From Perca fluviatilis (Eukaryota > Chordata > Actinopteri > Perciformes > Percidae), in NCBI RefSeq assembly GCF_010015445.1, contig NC_053127.1, positions 24,654,745 to 24,718,744 on the forward strand: a stretch of 64,000 bases of DNA, given 5' to 3'. Under the pieces are notes generated by a model. That model searched no databases, was not told the origin of the DNA, and saw only the letters and a program-made list of their open reading frames with translations. Position 1 is the first letter of the stretch, and every line of letters begins with the position of its first letter. Position numbers and translations under genes: made by a program. This document shows positions 14,067-26,690 of the stretch, piece by piece.

Positions 14067-14135
14067 GGTTGCCTCACTCAGGATTTGAACGTGTCCTCTC
14101 AGGTGAAAAAAAGTTGTGCTTTACCAACCAAAAAA
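14067..14135 (-). pseudogene. tRNA-like relic, possibly SINE-derived
   Basis: The minus strand reads TTGGTTGGTAAAGC (A-box-like) and 30 bases later CGTTCAAATCC (B-box-like), ending GTGAGGCAAC. The T-arm stem has mismatches and an acceptor stem cannot be built, so it is not a functional tRNA. A SINE head is possible. Confidence 0.35.
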
Positions 14136-15763
14136 ACTCCAAAAAAACACACACCAACAGAGTCCAACAGAGTGACTTACAGCAGCTGTGGCTAAAAAAA
14201 ACTGAGGTGATTTCTACCCTTTCTACTCTTATTTCAACGATAATGTACAATAAATTAGCATGCTACAACCAGGCCTCAACATCAACAGAGATACTGGCAT
14301 TGGTGTGTGTATCTTAGTGATGTAAAGTAGTAGTAGTAATCCTCCCCCTGCCATGCAGCTGTGTATGCATTAAATCACTTCACACTGCTTAACAGATCTA
14401 TACGTATGAAAGCGTATGGTGGACTGTGTCTGTAGTGCTATCTCACTTGCACAAGTGTTGTGACAATGATACCAAAACAGCAGGCCTACAAGAAACCCTT
14501 CAGAAAATCACATCTGCTGAGTTGTTTCTATACCCGTCTGTGGTTTTTGCCATTTGCTGTGCTAAAGTTCATACTTCCGACATTCTGTAGGAAATGCCAA
14601 CATCTGCCTGGGGCAGCTGGCCAACCCTTTAACCATTAAAGGGAAAGTTGGCCCCTCACTTACACACTCACTTTGTTGGTCCAAAAAGGATGAGAGGACA
14701 GTCTTTTCAATATGTTTTGCTATTGTATTGAAGTTGAGCTAGAGACACAATAGTGAAGGCACAAGCCTGAAGGCTATGGCAGGATTCATGTCCAGCAGGG
14801 GCATGTGAGTCTCCAGAGACAGGGATCCTAACTGCTGTGTGTAGGTCAACACTGTCACCTACACCGGGGCACATCTCCCACATCATATAAAAGGCACTCC
14901 ACTAAACTACACCTCATTTACTTACAACCACTTTGGATGAAATAAACATTGGTGGTACGTCATGTCAGTGCAAACATGATCATTAGCATAAAATTATCAG
15001 AATAAAAACAATAGATACAAATATTGTATTATTCAAAACGTTATTTCTAAAGACTTCTGTCTGCTCTCAAAGTATGGATTTATAATAATTTTTATGCATT
15101 GCATGCAGGTATTGAAATGTCAATATGCAGTATATTTTACTTTTAAAAGCTACAATTACATAAGGTAGATGAGAGAACAACAGGAAAAAAACACAATGAA
15201 AATGTGCTTGTGTTGTAATGGCTGTATTATTCAAAAATGTTGTCTTTTAAGTGTCTAACATCGCACCGCATTTCTACTGATTTCCTAGTCAGATTTTCAC
15301 ACACTAATAACATGAGCAATCATTCTTACACTTAAACTACTTAAAGGGAACACTTAACTTGTTCCTTTGCTGTTCAAAATTCACAGAAACTTGAGCTCTG
15401 TTAGAGAGGCCAGTGTACTCTCCGACATCATCAGTAGTTATTTTGTTCACATGCAAATGAAGGATTACATTCTGTATGTGTCTGCCCCTTATGTGCAAGC
15501 AGGGGCTGGAACATAACTTCACAAATAAACAATAAATCTACATTAAAAATTAAAAAAGGGAGGAAGAACATGCAATGCTATTTTGTCAGCAAGACGTGTT
15601 TTTATAGTTTTTTTTAAGGGAGGGATTTGTTTGGTTTCTTTAACAAAAGTAAGAGAAAATGTATATATATATAAAAAAAAGATTAGATCATCTGCATGGA
15701 ATAATGTCATGAATCAAACTGAAAAGTCCAAAAAGTGGATGAGATAGATGCGCATATACAAAC

Positions 15764-15943
15764 CTGGGTTCTTAAATTGATCCGGGCTGTGTAGGTGCTG
15801 GAGGGGGGAGTTGCAGGCGGAGGTGGCATGCTCACTGTGCAGCATCTGAGCCGCTTGGGGCCCCAGGGAGCCATAGTCAGCAAAGGAGCAGGGCCCCCCC
15901 CTCTGGTCACTGGGCGTAGAGTAAAACCCATAATCGGGGAGGC
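15764..15943 (-). CDS. msi2: msi2 coding exon: long-isoform cassette (180 bp)
   Basis: The exon encodes LPDYGFYSTPSDQRGGPCSF, continues through ADYGSLGPQAAQMLHSE, and ends HATSACNSPLQHLHSPDQF plus KNP. This block belongs to long Musashi-2 isoforms and is missing from the short ones. It holds two bases, 59 codons and one base, so both ends are phase 1 and it can be skipped in frame. The acceptor is ATCTCCCAG before GCCTCC, preceded by an unusually C-rich tract (plus-strand G-run at 15961-15984). The donor CCAG|GTTTGT is weaker than those of the neighbouring exons, which fits alternative use. The first residue is Leu where I recall Phe (GFPDYG) in other vertebrates, a one-base difference. The exon frame stays open upstream through the intron to about 16250. 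Confidence 0.93.
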
Positions 15944-15960
15944 CTGGGAGATACAGTATA

Positions 15961-15984
15961 GGGTGGGGAGGGGGAGGGGAGGGG
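15961..15984 (+). other. G-quadruplex-like G-run opposite a splice acceptor tract
   Basis: Five runs of three to five G separated by single T or A bases lie on the plus strand. On the msi2 coding strand this is the C-rich polypyrimidine tract, 17 nt upstream of the exon ending at 15943. Confidence 0.85.
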
Positions 15985-16108
15985 ACTCCATCATTGTGGA
16001 AAACAACTTTTTCAATGTCAAAGTCAATGTCCAGATTGTCAAGCATAGCTTGGTGTTGTGTTACACCATTTTTTAGAATACATCCTTGAGTTTTGTCTGC
16101 TTTAATTG

Positions 16109-16129
16109 CCCCCCCTCCCCTCCCTCCCC
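16109..16129 (-). other. G-rich intronic tract in msi2 pre-mRNA
   Basis: The plus strand has 21 bases of C runs separated by single T. The pre-mRNA therefore carries four G runs (a G-quadruplex pattern) about 165 nt upstream of the cassette exon at 15764-15943. It is complementary to the C-rich tract at 15961-15984. Confidence 0.85.
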
Positions 16130-19100
16130 AACAGCTCCTACAATGTGGCCAGGCCCCCTTGGCATATGGTCCGTGTTTTATACGCTCAGCTGTATCATAT
16201 ACATTAGCTGTACAATTATGGATACATACTGTCTCTCCCTGAGGATGCAATTAAAACCTTACTCTAAAACTTTGACTTGATTCAAATGGACCAATAACAA
16301 TAAATACAAAATAAACATTAAGGCCACAACTTTGATATTTTGGCTTTTGCATAATTGACCTGTGTCCTTCATGTTTTTTGCAATCATTAAGGAGTGAGAT
16401 CAAACTAAAGAATCATAAAAACACAGGTCAATACATTTCTCATTTCAAACCAACAATTCTTTGGACACACCTGAAGGAAGCTTTTGTCATTTAAATGAAA
16501 AGAAACATTGTGTACACCAATCAATAATAATTTGAAGCTTTTTTGTTACCAATAGCAACAGATGATAAGATTTTTGTGACTGAGATACAGACATACATAT
16601 TTATTGATGATAGGCATTCTGAAGTGTACTAAGCACCCTAAACACGTCTCAGATTGGCCTCTTCGAATGATTCTCTCTTTGACACAGATGGGTGGATTTT
16701 CAACAGTTTAGAAAATGTCTTTCAGCAATAAGTCGTGCTGGCATTTATTGCTTGTCCTCTTAATCTGAGACAAGCTGCTCATAGAAAGATTGCAATTAAA
16801 AGAAACTGCTCCTTCTCACACCTCTTTGATAACAGTTAATCTACTCAGGAGGGACTGAGATTGGTGACACCGGCTTTTCCATGCTGGGTTTCCCCTGTTG
16901 CATGTTTGGTTTTTTATTTGGGTCCTGGAGCGAATAGCCATTCAAAGCCACTTCACCTCTACCCATTCAGAGTGAGACAGTCCACTTCTGCCAAATGGAA
17001 TGTAAGCACCAGCCATGTTTCTCTCCGCCAATGCTTTTTAGCACTCTGATCTCACCACTTGTGGGCTGTCGGCCCACTCATCAAATTATAGGCTCCAAAT
17101 ACAGCAGGCTTCCCACGTACGTCACATAATGCCTGACACATTGAACAAAGCTCAAGATCCAATCATTCCATTTACTTCACTTAGACAAATGTCACAGAAC
17201 ATTGATTGGCCTTGCTAATGAGGAAAACTGGATCAATGGAATAATTATAACGGGGGGAAAAAACATTTGACAATAGCACAGACTGTGTTATTGGGAATTC
17301 ATAAAGAAGCCATTCCAAATGTGTCACCAGTTCAGAACAATGTAGAGACTGGAACCAAACAGACATTACTTTGCATTTTATAATACTTTCACTATCCTTC
17401 ACTAATGAACATATTTGCAAAAGTTGCTTTCATATACAATAGCATACTATTGAACAGACCATGAACCATGTTGTGACAAACGATCAAGAGTCATCTTGGT
17501 ATAAGTGAAGTTACAGGTGGATATAAAGTAATTGTTGACTCATGAAAGAGAAGATGTGACGACAGATATTGACAATAGTTGTCATACTGTATTTATTATT
17601 TTTATTTAGAACAAGCCCACGTAAAATATATGGGTATTAAATCAAAATATTGTCAGCAGCAAATAATTGAAGTGGGTGTCTTTAAAATTGGACTGAGAAG
17701 TTATTTCCATTTGAGATAAGGTTCTAATTGTAAGTAACTAAACCACATTAAGCTGGGCAGACACTGCGTTTTCCAACAAATATGGGGTGATCAGTGTCTG
17801 CCAGCTTTATGAAAATTTCAAATCTCAGAGTGTGAAATTAAATTTGAGACATTTTCAGACACTGCATGCCTTTGCATTGTCTGCAGGTATGGCAGGCTCA
17901 GGTAAGAAACTGGCCTTCTCTGCCGGATAGAGGCAGCTGGATAAGAGTAAGACTCATGCACAAACATGCGGGCACACATTCTCAAAGCCATATATTTTCA
18001 TCAGTAGCTATCTGATCTGTTATGCAGGATGAGAATAGGCAGAGTGTGCCCACAGCTGCATTAGCATCACCGATCATATCACTGCGCCTCAGACCTCCCC
18101 ACTATTAATATTCACACAATCTATCCAGAACAATGGGCCTTTCTTGGACTCCTTTTTTTTCCAATGGCCACTAATTGGATGTAATTACTCATCTACAAAA
18201 CAAATGAGCGTGCTGAGGTTGCCTTGGAGACTAGATCAGGGGACCCAGCAGTGCGAATCGTTCGCAGGGCTTCATTTATACTGGTAATTATCTCCCCTAC
18301 CCCCACCCTCTTTCCCTTCTGCCCTCAGTGACCAAAGCTGGCTGTGAGGCAATGGATAGGGGAGTGTCTTGCAGTCATCTGTTACTGACATCATCGGGGT
18401 GGCTCTCTTTAAGTGGATAAATGCCCTGTTCTCGTTCCCACTTTGCCAGGTGACTGCCTTTAAGGAGGAATCACAAACCTTGAAAGTACTGCTGCTCTTT
18501 TTCTCACTAGTTGGAAAATAAAACTAATCACGCTGATGATAAAATATAGCGTCATGCTCTCGGGCCTGTTGGGACTTCAGAATGTGAAAAATATTTTCAT
18601 AAGTAAGCAAGTGTTCTGCACCAAGTTTGTGATTATCCTCATTTTAAATCCCACAAAAACTCTAAATATTAACACACGCACAATCCGTGATCCAAATATT
18701 AACAAAACAGCAGCCTCACCGCCGGCATCATTAAAAACTTTGCTCGAACCTGCTAAAGTCCGGAAATTGTTAAAGGTTTGCTAAAATCATCAGTTAAAAA
18801 GGCCTTTACTTTTCATTTATATGTCAACTCTTTGAGTACACATAAATCTACCTGTTATTTCTACAGACAAAAAGCAGGAAATACTGGGAATTGGGAAGTC
18901 TAAAAATCTATTAACAGAAGTTATTTTAATTTCGGCAAGGAATCATTTTTCATGCCGTCACTCCTCCATTTCCCTCGCGGCGCAAATGGGATTCCTTGGT
19001 GGCCATCAAACCACATCACTCTACAGAATATGTCAATAAACTTGACATGCTGCTTCTCAAATTAGCTTTGAATTTCAGAGCTACCATAATTAGCTTTTCC

Positions 19101-21289
19101 ATTTTCACCAATGTCATTTAAAAATAGCGTGAAAGAAACTAACAGCTCTTTTGCTGTCTAGCCTTGCTTTCACTTTCCATTTGAAATAATCTTTTCTGAA
19201 TGAATGGCTGAGTAATTAACAGCACTAGACACCCTTTTTCAGAGAGCACAGACATTTCATAAATAATACATATTTAATGTCTTGTCATTTTGTGTTCAGA
19301 GAAGCTTGGCTAATTAATTTTAACAGATGATTTCTTCTTGCATTTACTCACCCATACTCAGGCCTCTGTTTTTTTTTTTTTTTTACTTTTTATTTTATGC
19401 CTGCTTTTCCCTTTTCTTGCTGCTCTTCCAGTAATGGACAAACTCAACAGAACTACTGATATATATTTACCTACAACCTTGGTTGGGGGATGATTGTGAA
19501 AAGCGACAGAGGACAAGGAAATGTGAACACTGAATCATGGGTAAAACAATGTGCAACAGTGTAGTAAATCAGTGCACACTAATTTGCACACTAAATGATT
19601 TCAATGCAGATTTTAACCTGTGGGATCTGGTAGAGATGGGACTGAGAAAGGGCACTCAGTTATCGACAGTCGGCACAGATTATCCTATCGTGAGGAGGCT
19701 CAGAGCTGACAGCCCTGGCCTTTTGGCTGAACACATTTTTTCAAACATGTCTAGTCAGGCTTATGTGGTCTGAGGAAATCTAGGACTCACTATGACTGAA
19801 ATCTGAGAGTGATACTAGCTACATGTAATGGTCATTCAGATACAAAGGGAAGGACAATATGAAATATGATTTTCAGCAACGCTCACTCAGATATTGTATG
19901 TCTAAAGATTAAGATAAAGATCTTACAAATTTATCTCCTAAAACTGTTCAAAATGCTATCATGTATTGAAGTAGGTATGCAAGAAACTATTCAATTTACT
20001 TTGCAATCTACATGTACTTACAAATAAGTAAAATAAATGTATAATGCAAATGAAACAGAACATGCTGTACTGACTGGGAAGCATACAACACATACTGTAT
20101 TTCATAACTGCATTTACACTGACTGACTACATAAATACCTTACTCCCATTAAGCCTTCAGTAAGTTTTTTTTGGAGAGTGTGTTATGTATGCAGCCCCTG
20201 GAGGGCAGAGTGGTGATGTCCCTAAAGGCTTGTGCCTGTAACCTCGGAGCATCTGCTACCCACAGCTGTGAGAGCCAGCGCTTCGTGGTGGAGGTGCAAA
20301 GGGATACTTTGCCCTCCCCGATGTGTCACATCTTTCCCTGGGCCTCAGACAAAAACCCAAGCAGGATGGGCTTGGTGTGCCTGCTCATGTTATTTTGCAC
20401 CAAATACATGTAAAGCGCCTCTGGCCTCAGTGCTGAGCTCTGCAGATTAGCATCTGGGACAAATGGACCTGAGCTCACCGAGAGCCAGATTGATTAAGAC
20501 CAGTGCACACAGCCAATCCTGGTCTCCTCTCAGGCACTGCTGAAGATCACAGAGCTTGTTGGGAGGAAATTGATAATGATCTTAATTTGGAAATGTCTGT
20601 CACATGAGTTTCCTTCTTTTCATTGGTGAAGAAAAAAGAGGTGAGATGAGTAAAAGAGAGAAAAGAACAAAGAGCAACAACTAACTGAGGGGAGGAATTG
20701 GCTTTTGAAAAGCATGAAGACCACCCTGAGTCTCAATAAAACAGAGACACCTCTGCAATTGATACTGCAGTCCAATTTCTGACCACAGCCAACTCTATTT
20801 CAGTTTTGAACACCTGAATCAAGTCAAACATACTGTACATAACAAGTACCTCGACCTCTAAACGCAGCTGAATGGGGCTTTGTGTACACTGCAGGTAGAG
20901 CCAAGATCTGACATTTGAGCTTCACAGAAAGCTCAGAGGGACTCAGGAAAACACTCAACCAGAGTAGACTGGGACCTGTGAAGTTCCCTGGACTGTCAGA
21001 ACCATCTGCATCACTTACATTCTTCTCTGTTTTTATCTGACAATGCTATAGCACAGGAGATTTCGGATAAGTCTACCTTAAATTGAAGAAAACTGACAAC
21101 TTGCCTCCTTTTTCCACACTGTTTCACTATACATGTATTTAAAGTCTACACAAAGATTTTCAGTATGCACATTTATAAGCAAGTTGCTGTTGACATAAAT
21201 GTCCGAAATTATGTTCATGTATCAACTACCTCTCAGTCTCAGTTAAAGTGGAAAGTTGTGGCTCATTTATGCAGGTTCATCCTTCATAT

Positions 21290-21790
21290 CAACAGCAGAG
21301 GTGGATTATACTTGTCCAAAATGCAGCCCAGGTGCTGGTGCATGCATTAGTCATCTCCAAATTTGCAATTTCCTCCTTGCTGCTTTACTATGCAGATGTT
21401 CAGCCCCTCCAACTGATATTAAGTGGCTGCCCTTTGCATCCTCCATTCGGCACGGTGTAGTAGTTCATACGGGGTTCAAGTCTGCGATACCACTGTGATA
21501 AAGCCATGTATGGGCCAGCACCTCTCTACCTGCAGGCGATGGTAAACTCTGTGCAGTAGCCAGATGTTTCTGATCTATTTTTTGCCTGGAGCCACAGTCT
21601 CTCAAATGGCCTCAAAAACAGGCGTCAAGCCTAGTTGTCTTGTTCTTCCTCTTTAGTGGTGCAACATGCTCCTGGTAGAGATCAGGGCAGCAAAATACTA
21701 CACCATCTTCAAATACAGACTGAAAACCCACCTCTTCAAAAACGATCTGGACTGACACCTCCTCAGATTCAACTTTCACTAAATTAAACA
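21290..21790 (+). pseudogene. LINE reverse-transcriptase ORF C-terminal remnant
   Basis: Broken plus-strand frames resemble the end of a fish L2/CR1/Rex1-type ORF2. ILVQNAAQVL near 21310-21340 matches the common QLVQNAAARVL motif. A WLPF motif follows near 21425-21435, and FKYRLKTHLFKNDL near 21709-21752 matches the usual C-terminal KTRLKTHLF motif. Several frame changes and stops separate these pieces, so the copy is dead and 5'-truncated. Confidence 0.65.
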
Positions 21791-24700
21791 TTACCTGTCC
21801 TGTCCTAGAAGTAACCACAACTTATTGTTCCAACCGTGATAACTGGTACTTTTTCCTGCCTTAAAATGGGAAACTCTAAACTTTAACCTGCATTTTGTTT
21901 TACAGTAAGGAAACTATGCCATTTGTTAGTAAGAAAAGTTATTTTGCAGAATTTAAACACAATCTACTAGATTACTAATGTACTTATTGCAAGTATAATT
22001 TAGCAAAGTTTGAAAGATGGTGCAGAGTCTGCGCCTTTAGTAACTTTTCTTGTAGTTCGCTGCAAATGGCAGGCCACAGTGAGAAGTCCAAAATACACCT
22101 TGTCATCAGCAGTGGTCTGTCATAGAGAGGGACGTCAGCATGCTGTCATTTTGTCTGTTGAGCTTTGAGAGTAAGGTGAAAGTGCCCTCTGTCAGGGATG
22201 GAAAATGTCTTCCACATTCACAACACTGTCTGCTGACAAACAAGCCTCACATCCCACACAAAGGCAATATCTGCACAACTTATTTTAAATAAAAGTATAC
22301 AGTATCTAAATAATACATGTGGTCCAAGTATAATTTACATATATATTCAGGGATGTTTAAGATGTTGATCTTGTTTTTTTACATTTAACTTATGTGGTTT
22401 TGAATGCCACTTTAAAGTGACACCACCACCAACCCTGCATCCCACCTACTTGGCCACAGTAGACACAGTATATTATATGTGGTGCTCTATGGGAACTGTA
22501 GGTGGAGTCAAAAGACAAAGAATCCACACTTACATCATAGATATGGCTTTTTTTTTCCTTTCTTTTTTTTAAAAACAAAAACCCTCGTCTGCACTAAAAT
22601 TAGAGAATTTCGCAAGACAAAAGAGAAAATAAACCACTACAATTGCTATTCCTGAGTTGATTTTGTGTGCTGCAAATTAAGTTGTAAGATAGGACGGAGA
22701 TGCAGCAACATCCCCAGACAATACACAGAGAGGAAGGTCAAGCCTAAACAATCTGTGTCCTCTGTTCTGTCTGTCTGCATAGCGATACAACTGAATGCAT
22801 TACTCCATGTAACAGTATGGTATTAGCATAATCTCAAACACTTGATAAATTATCAATAAATCATTTGTCATTCTGTCAAAAAGCCACAAACCACAGAACG
22901 AAAGACTGCACTTGTTATATCATCAAGATGCATTTGGTTAAGCATTTCTCTAGAGAACATAACACTTATATAATGGTAACAATATAACATGATACAGCTG
23001 ATTTAGGCAACACCCTACATATATGTTATAACATTCTGTTATCGTGATAATATTCTTGATTTGCAGACAGATTCTGCCATACACAGAGGGAGCACTGACA
23101 TTTCACTGAGTGATGTTTTGCTGCCCCGTGGCCGTTTAAGTACTCTAAAACAAACCCATGATGTCACTGTTTACCACTCTAACCCTTCCCTACCCCCCTC
23201 ACCCCCTGTTCATAGTCATTTACTTGTCTCCCTTCCATTTGCAGCTGTCAGAATTAAGCTGTGCATAATGGTTGCCATCACGTCTCTTGCTTCCTGGCTG
23301 CTGCTAACCCCAACCCTCAACATTCCTGCTTCTTAGGGATGTTCATTGCAATTGTTGGGCAAATTGTTTGTTTTTGAAAATGCAAAATCAAATAGCCCCG
23401 TGTGAAAGAAAGAGCATCTGATTTGCTTCCTAGGTTGCCTCTGTTGATTTGAATTTAGTGCAAATGAGGACAGGTCGGTTAATTTGTTTGTCTGTATTTG
23501 TGTGCACGTGTAGGTAGAATGCATACACTACAGCCACTCGTACTGTAGCTGCCTGTGTGTTCATCTTCAGTTATCACAGCACATGACATTAGCAACTGTC
23601 TACTGACTTTATATCTGTGAGAAACTGCACAAACCAGACAACATGTAAGTTACGATTAAAACAGATTTTCACAGCTTCAACAAGCTTCGAATAGTATGTC
23701 TGATTAGGAAAGATGCTCTTCCCTAAAGCCTAGAGGATGTGTGTTCAATCAGGGGGAGCTATTATTGACAGCTATTGAATGATCTTAAGTTGTAAGGGTG
23801 GAAAAAGCAGGATGTCTAAATTAAGCCAACAAGTCAATCAATGCTGCTGTGTAAGACAGAAGGAAACTTGCTTTCTGGTTTTGGAACAAATCTCTTGGCA
23901 GATCTTCGTCTGTATATAAATAAGATGTGTGCTGTAATTATGCTTTAAAATGTGTGTATTGGAAGTTGATGTCTGAGGCACTGACTCAGCTTTCTATGTG
24001 AATTTTTGAACATTTGTATTTAGTCATACACTGTAGCATACAAGTGCTACAGTAGAATAAGATTCAATCGGTGTAGCAACCAGATGGCAAACAATCATTG
24101 GTAAAGTGTCCAAGGTTTAAGGTGCTCTAAAATGACCAGGACATACCAGATAGATAGAAAAGTACATGAAAAAGTAAAGAAGAGTGGTAGAAAAGAAGAA
24201 AACATGCCTGACTTAGCATAAATGGTTTGACTGCTACTGCTGACATTTCACTATACCTAGGTTTGCTTACCATGGTGATCATAACATATATCAAACGACA
24301 AAGAAAACTTCTTAAATGGCATAGACATTATTCTTCTGGCAGTCAAATAATTAGACAAAGTATAAATGTATTGCCTGAGTTTCCAAACATTTTTTGAACT
24401 CCTACTATTTACCAAAATGTTTGATGCCAGGAGATTTCAAGGAAAAACTGAATTGAATTGCTTTAACCTACTTTCAGATTATTATACAGTATCTTATTCA
24501 TAATCGAAAAGCCATAGTTTGTGTAACCATATGGTTTTAATGACTAATTAAAGTGGCTGAGGTGAAGGGCATCTGTATTCATTAGCCAGAGAGGGTGAGG
24601 AAACTGTCTATGGACCTTGTGAGGAGGGGATGTCTCCCGCCTGCTACAGCTTCTTCTGAACTGTTGCTGCCAGCCAGAGCACCATGTTGGACTGTTGAAG

Positions 24701-25727
24701 CGTCCAGCCTCACAGCTTTTATCCGTCATTCCTCGTCTGTTCTCCCTCTTTCCCTTGCTCATGCTTCAGGTAACATCCCATGGACTTGTGGGTATAAACT
24801 AACATTGCATGTGCGTTTTGTTTTGGTAGCTTGAATAAGCAGGGGAAGCAGCCATCTGTTTAAGGCCATTAGCTCCCAAGCCAAGACTCAGGCCTGCATC
24901 GTTTTATCTTTTTCAATGGTTAAAGCGTTTTGCTTTCATTTATTTTTTTATTTCAATTGCGTGGCGACCGATAAGTTGAAGATAAGTAAAAGGTTAATTT
25001 TAAAGATTAAAATAAAGGGTTATTCTTGGGAAAATTTAGTGAAAATGTAAAGAGTTATAAGAGAAACGTACTTAAGTGCTTTTGTATATTGTTTTCTTAT
25101 TTAGTTTAAGTGGTTAAAATATTTGTTAGCTTTTAAGTTTTATAGATATAGAAAAATTCATATATATTATATGTGATTGCAGATTTGAATTAGTAATTAT
25201 TACTGTTAAACATAAAGTCATGACTTGATTGCCTCACACAGACTGACACACAGTCCCTCTCTGACTTGAGTAGGAGTATTCGGTTTCATCATATTGGATG
25301 ATGCCTCTTATTTTGTTTACCTCCTGTATGTCTGAGTAGTCAACAGGTTCCTATCCTAGAGATGAACAAAGACTTTAGAAAATGCAGAGCTTTGAGTCTA
25401 TGTCACAGCTGGATAGGTACAGATCAAATTCCAAGGAGGAGCAGTGGGTTAGTGTAGCAAGAGTGTGTTAATGGCACACATTCACGTGAGGTGAAGGTGT
25501 GAAAAACTTCTAACAGGGTTAATTAATAAACTATTAAGTAGTTTGATGTTTACAAAATGATTTCGACCTAAACTTGCTCCTCATTGACACTGCTGGAATG
25601 TGTCCTTCTCAGCCTGTAGCTGATAATTCTTTTAAAGATATGTTTTACTCAAGCGAGACTAAAGGAATCATCTGAATTCAATTACCAATTCATCTCTTGA
25701 ATCAGCCCTCTCACCTAAAAGTTACGT

Positions 25728-26148
25728 TCCCATACAACTAAACTGCATTCTCAATTATGTCCCAGATTACGTTTGTTTTTGACGTTCCAAGTACATTTCT
25801 AATCAAAGTCCACATTTAAAGTCCATGTACGGAGGTCTGAGTGGATGGATGGATGGGTCACCCAAAAACGCAGCAGACCGCTGTTCGTGTGAAACCAAAA
25901 AGCCAATGTTTTATTTTAACTTACATATGTTAATTAACTCACGTCATGTACGTACCATACTTAAGTTATTCAACAAACTTATTTTGACCCAAATAATAAT
26001 CTTTTCCTAAACTTAAACAAGAAGTTTTGTTTCAATTCACGTTAACCACGTGTTTACTGCTAGTGACAGGCTGCTACAAAGACATTTAATCTGGGATTAA
26101 ATTTGTTTTCCTTCTATGTAATTGAGAATGCAGTTTAGTTGTATGGGG
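25728..26148. mobile_element. MITE with ~30-bp terminal inverted repeats
   Basis: CCCATACAACTAAACTGCAT plus TCTCAATTA at the left end is repeated in inverted form at 26115-26147. The 420-bp body has no coding capacity and contains a short GGAT repeat. It sits just left of the Harbinger element. The family is not identified. Confidence 0.7.
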
Positions 26149-26351
26149 TTCTTACAAAGACTACTAAAACACTGAGGGCCAGATGTACGTACATTTGTGA
26201 AAGTAGCGCAATGGCCAACCCGCAGAAAGGTTAGCTGTGATACTTCAGCTCACGTCGTATTTAACCTACAGTTCATCTGGTAATCGGTGCCTTTCTCCGC
26301 CCAATATACCGTAAATTGTGCGCATCTTTCTATCATGGATCAGCCACCAAG

Positions 26352-26666
26352 TCAGTCAAAACAGCGAAAACAAAGATTTAGCGATGCTTGTTCATGAGGT
26401 AACAGCTTGATGCGCGTTATTTCGGCATTAGTGGTGGGGAAATGTATGTATTGACTAGTGTGTTGTAGCAAAGCGTTAAATACTGGTGCTATGATACGGC
26501 TGAGTGCAGACTGCGATATTCCCACTGCTGATGCTATGACTGTTTGAAATGATCCTGATGCCAATATTTGTAATGTACCGTTTAACAACTGCTGGAATGG
26601 AATGTGAACGCTGAGTCGGAGATTCAATGTCATCTTTGATTTCTTCCAGTAACTGTAATATTGCAC
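26352..26666 (-). pseudogene. HARBI1-like transposase fragment
   Basis: A 104-codon open frame on the minus strand contains ASGSFQTVIASAVGISQSAL followed by SRIIAPV. This resembles the helix-turn-helix-like N-terminal part of Harbinger transposases (GSFQ … GISQSSVSR). Decayed upstream codons on the same strand read on to the TTAA element, and arginine-rich N-terminal-like sequence may lie beyond it near 27580-27840. The DDE catalytic region is absent, so the gene is a dead remnant of the host Harbinger element. Confidence 0.72.
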
Positions 26667-26690
26667 GGCTGCTTAATCTGTAATGCTTAA

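Larger units (their letters stand above)
11769..15763 (-). other. msi2 intron, 4.0 kb
   Basis: Between the 180-bp cassette and the 155-bp exon. It holds a decayed transposon-end fragment near 13230-13402 and a tRNA-like relic near 14067-14135. Otherwise I see AT-rich unique sequence and no exons. Confidence 0.75.

Noticed and set aside
15795..16076. Plus-strand open frame with glycine-rich translation
   Set aside because: Shadow of the msi2 cassette exon and of the G-rich tract on the opposite strand.
23700..23760. B-box-like GTTCAATC following a possible A-box
   Set aside because: Spacing and flanks do not form a tRNA or a recognisable SINE head.
24595..24834. 79-codon plus-strand frame containing CTTCAG|GTAACA
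   Set aside because: Could be a noncoding exon or transposon edge, but no matching acceptor, protein motif or terminal repeat was found.
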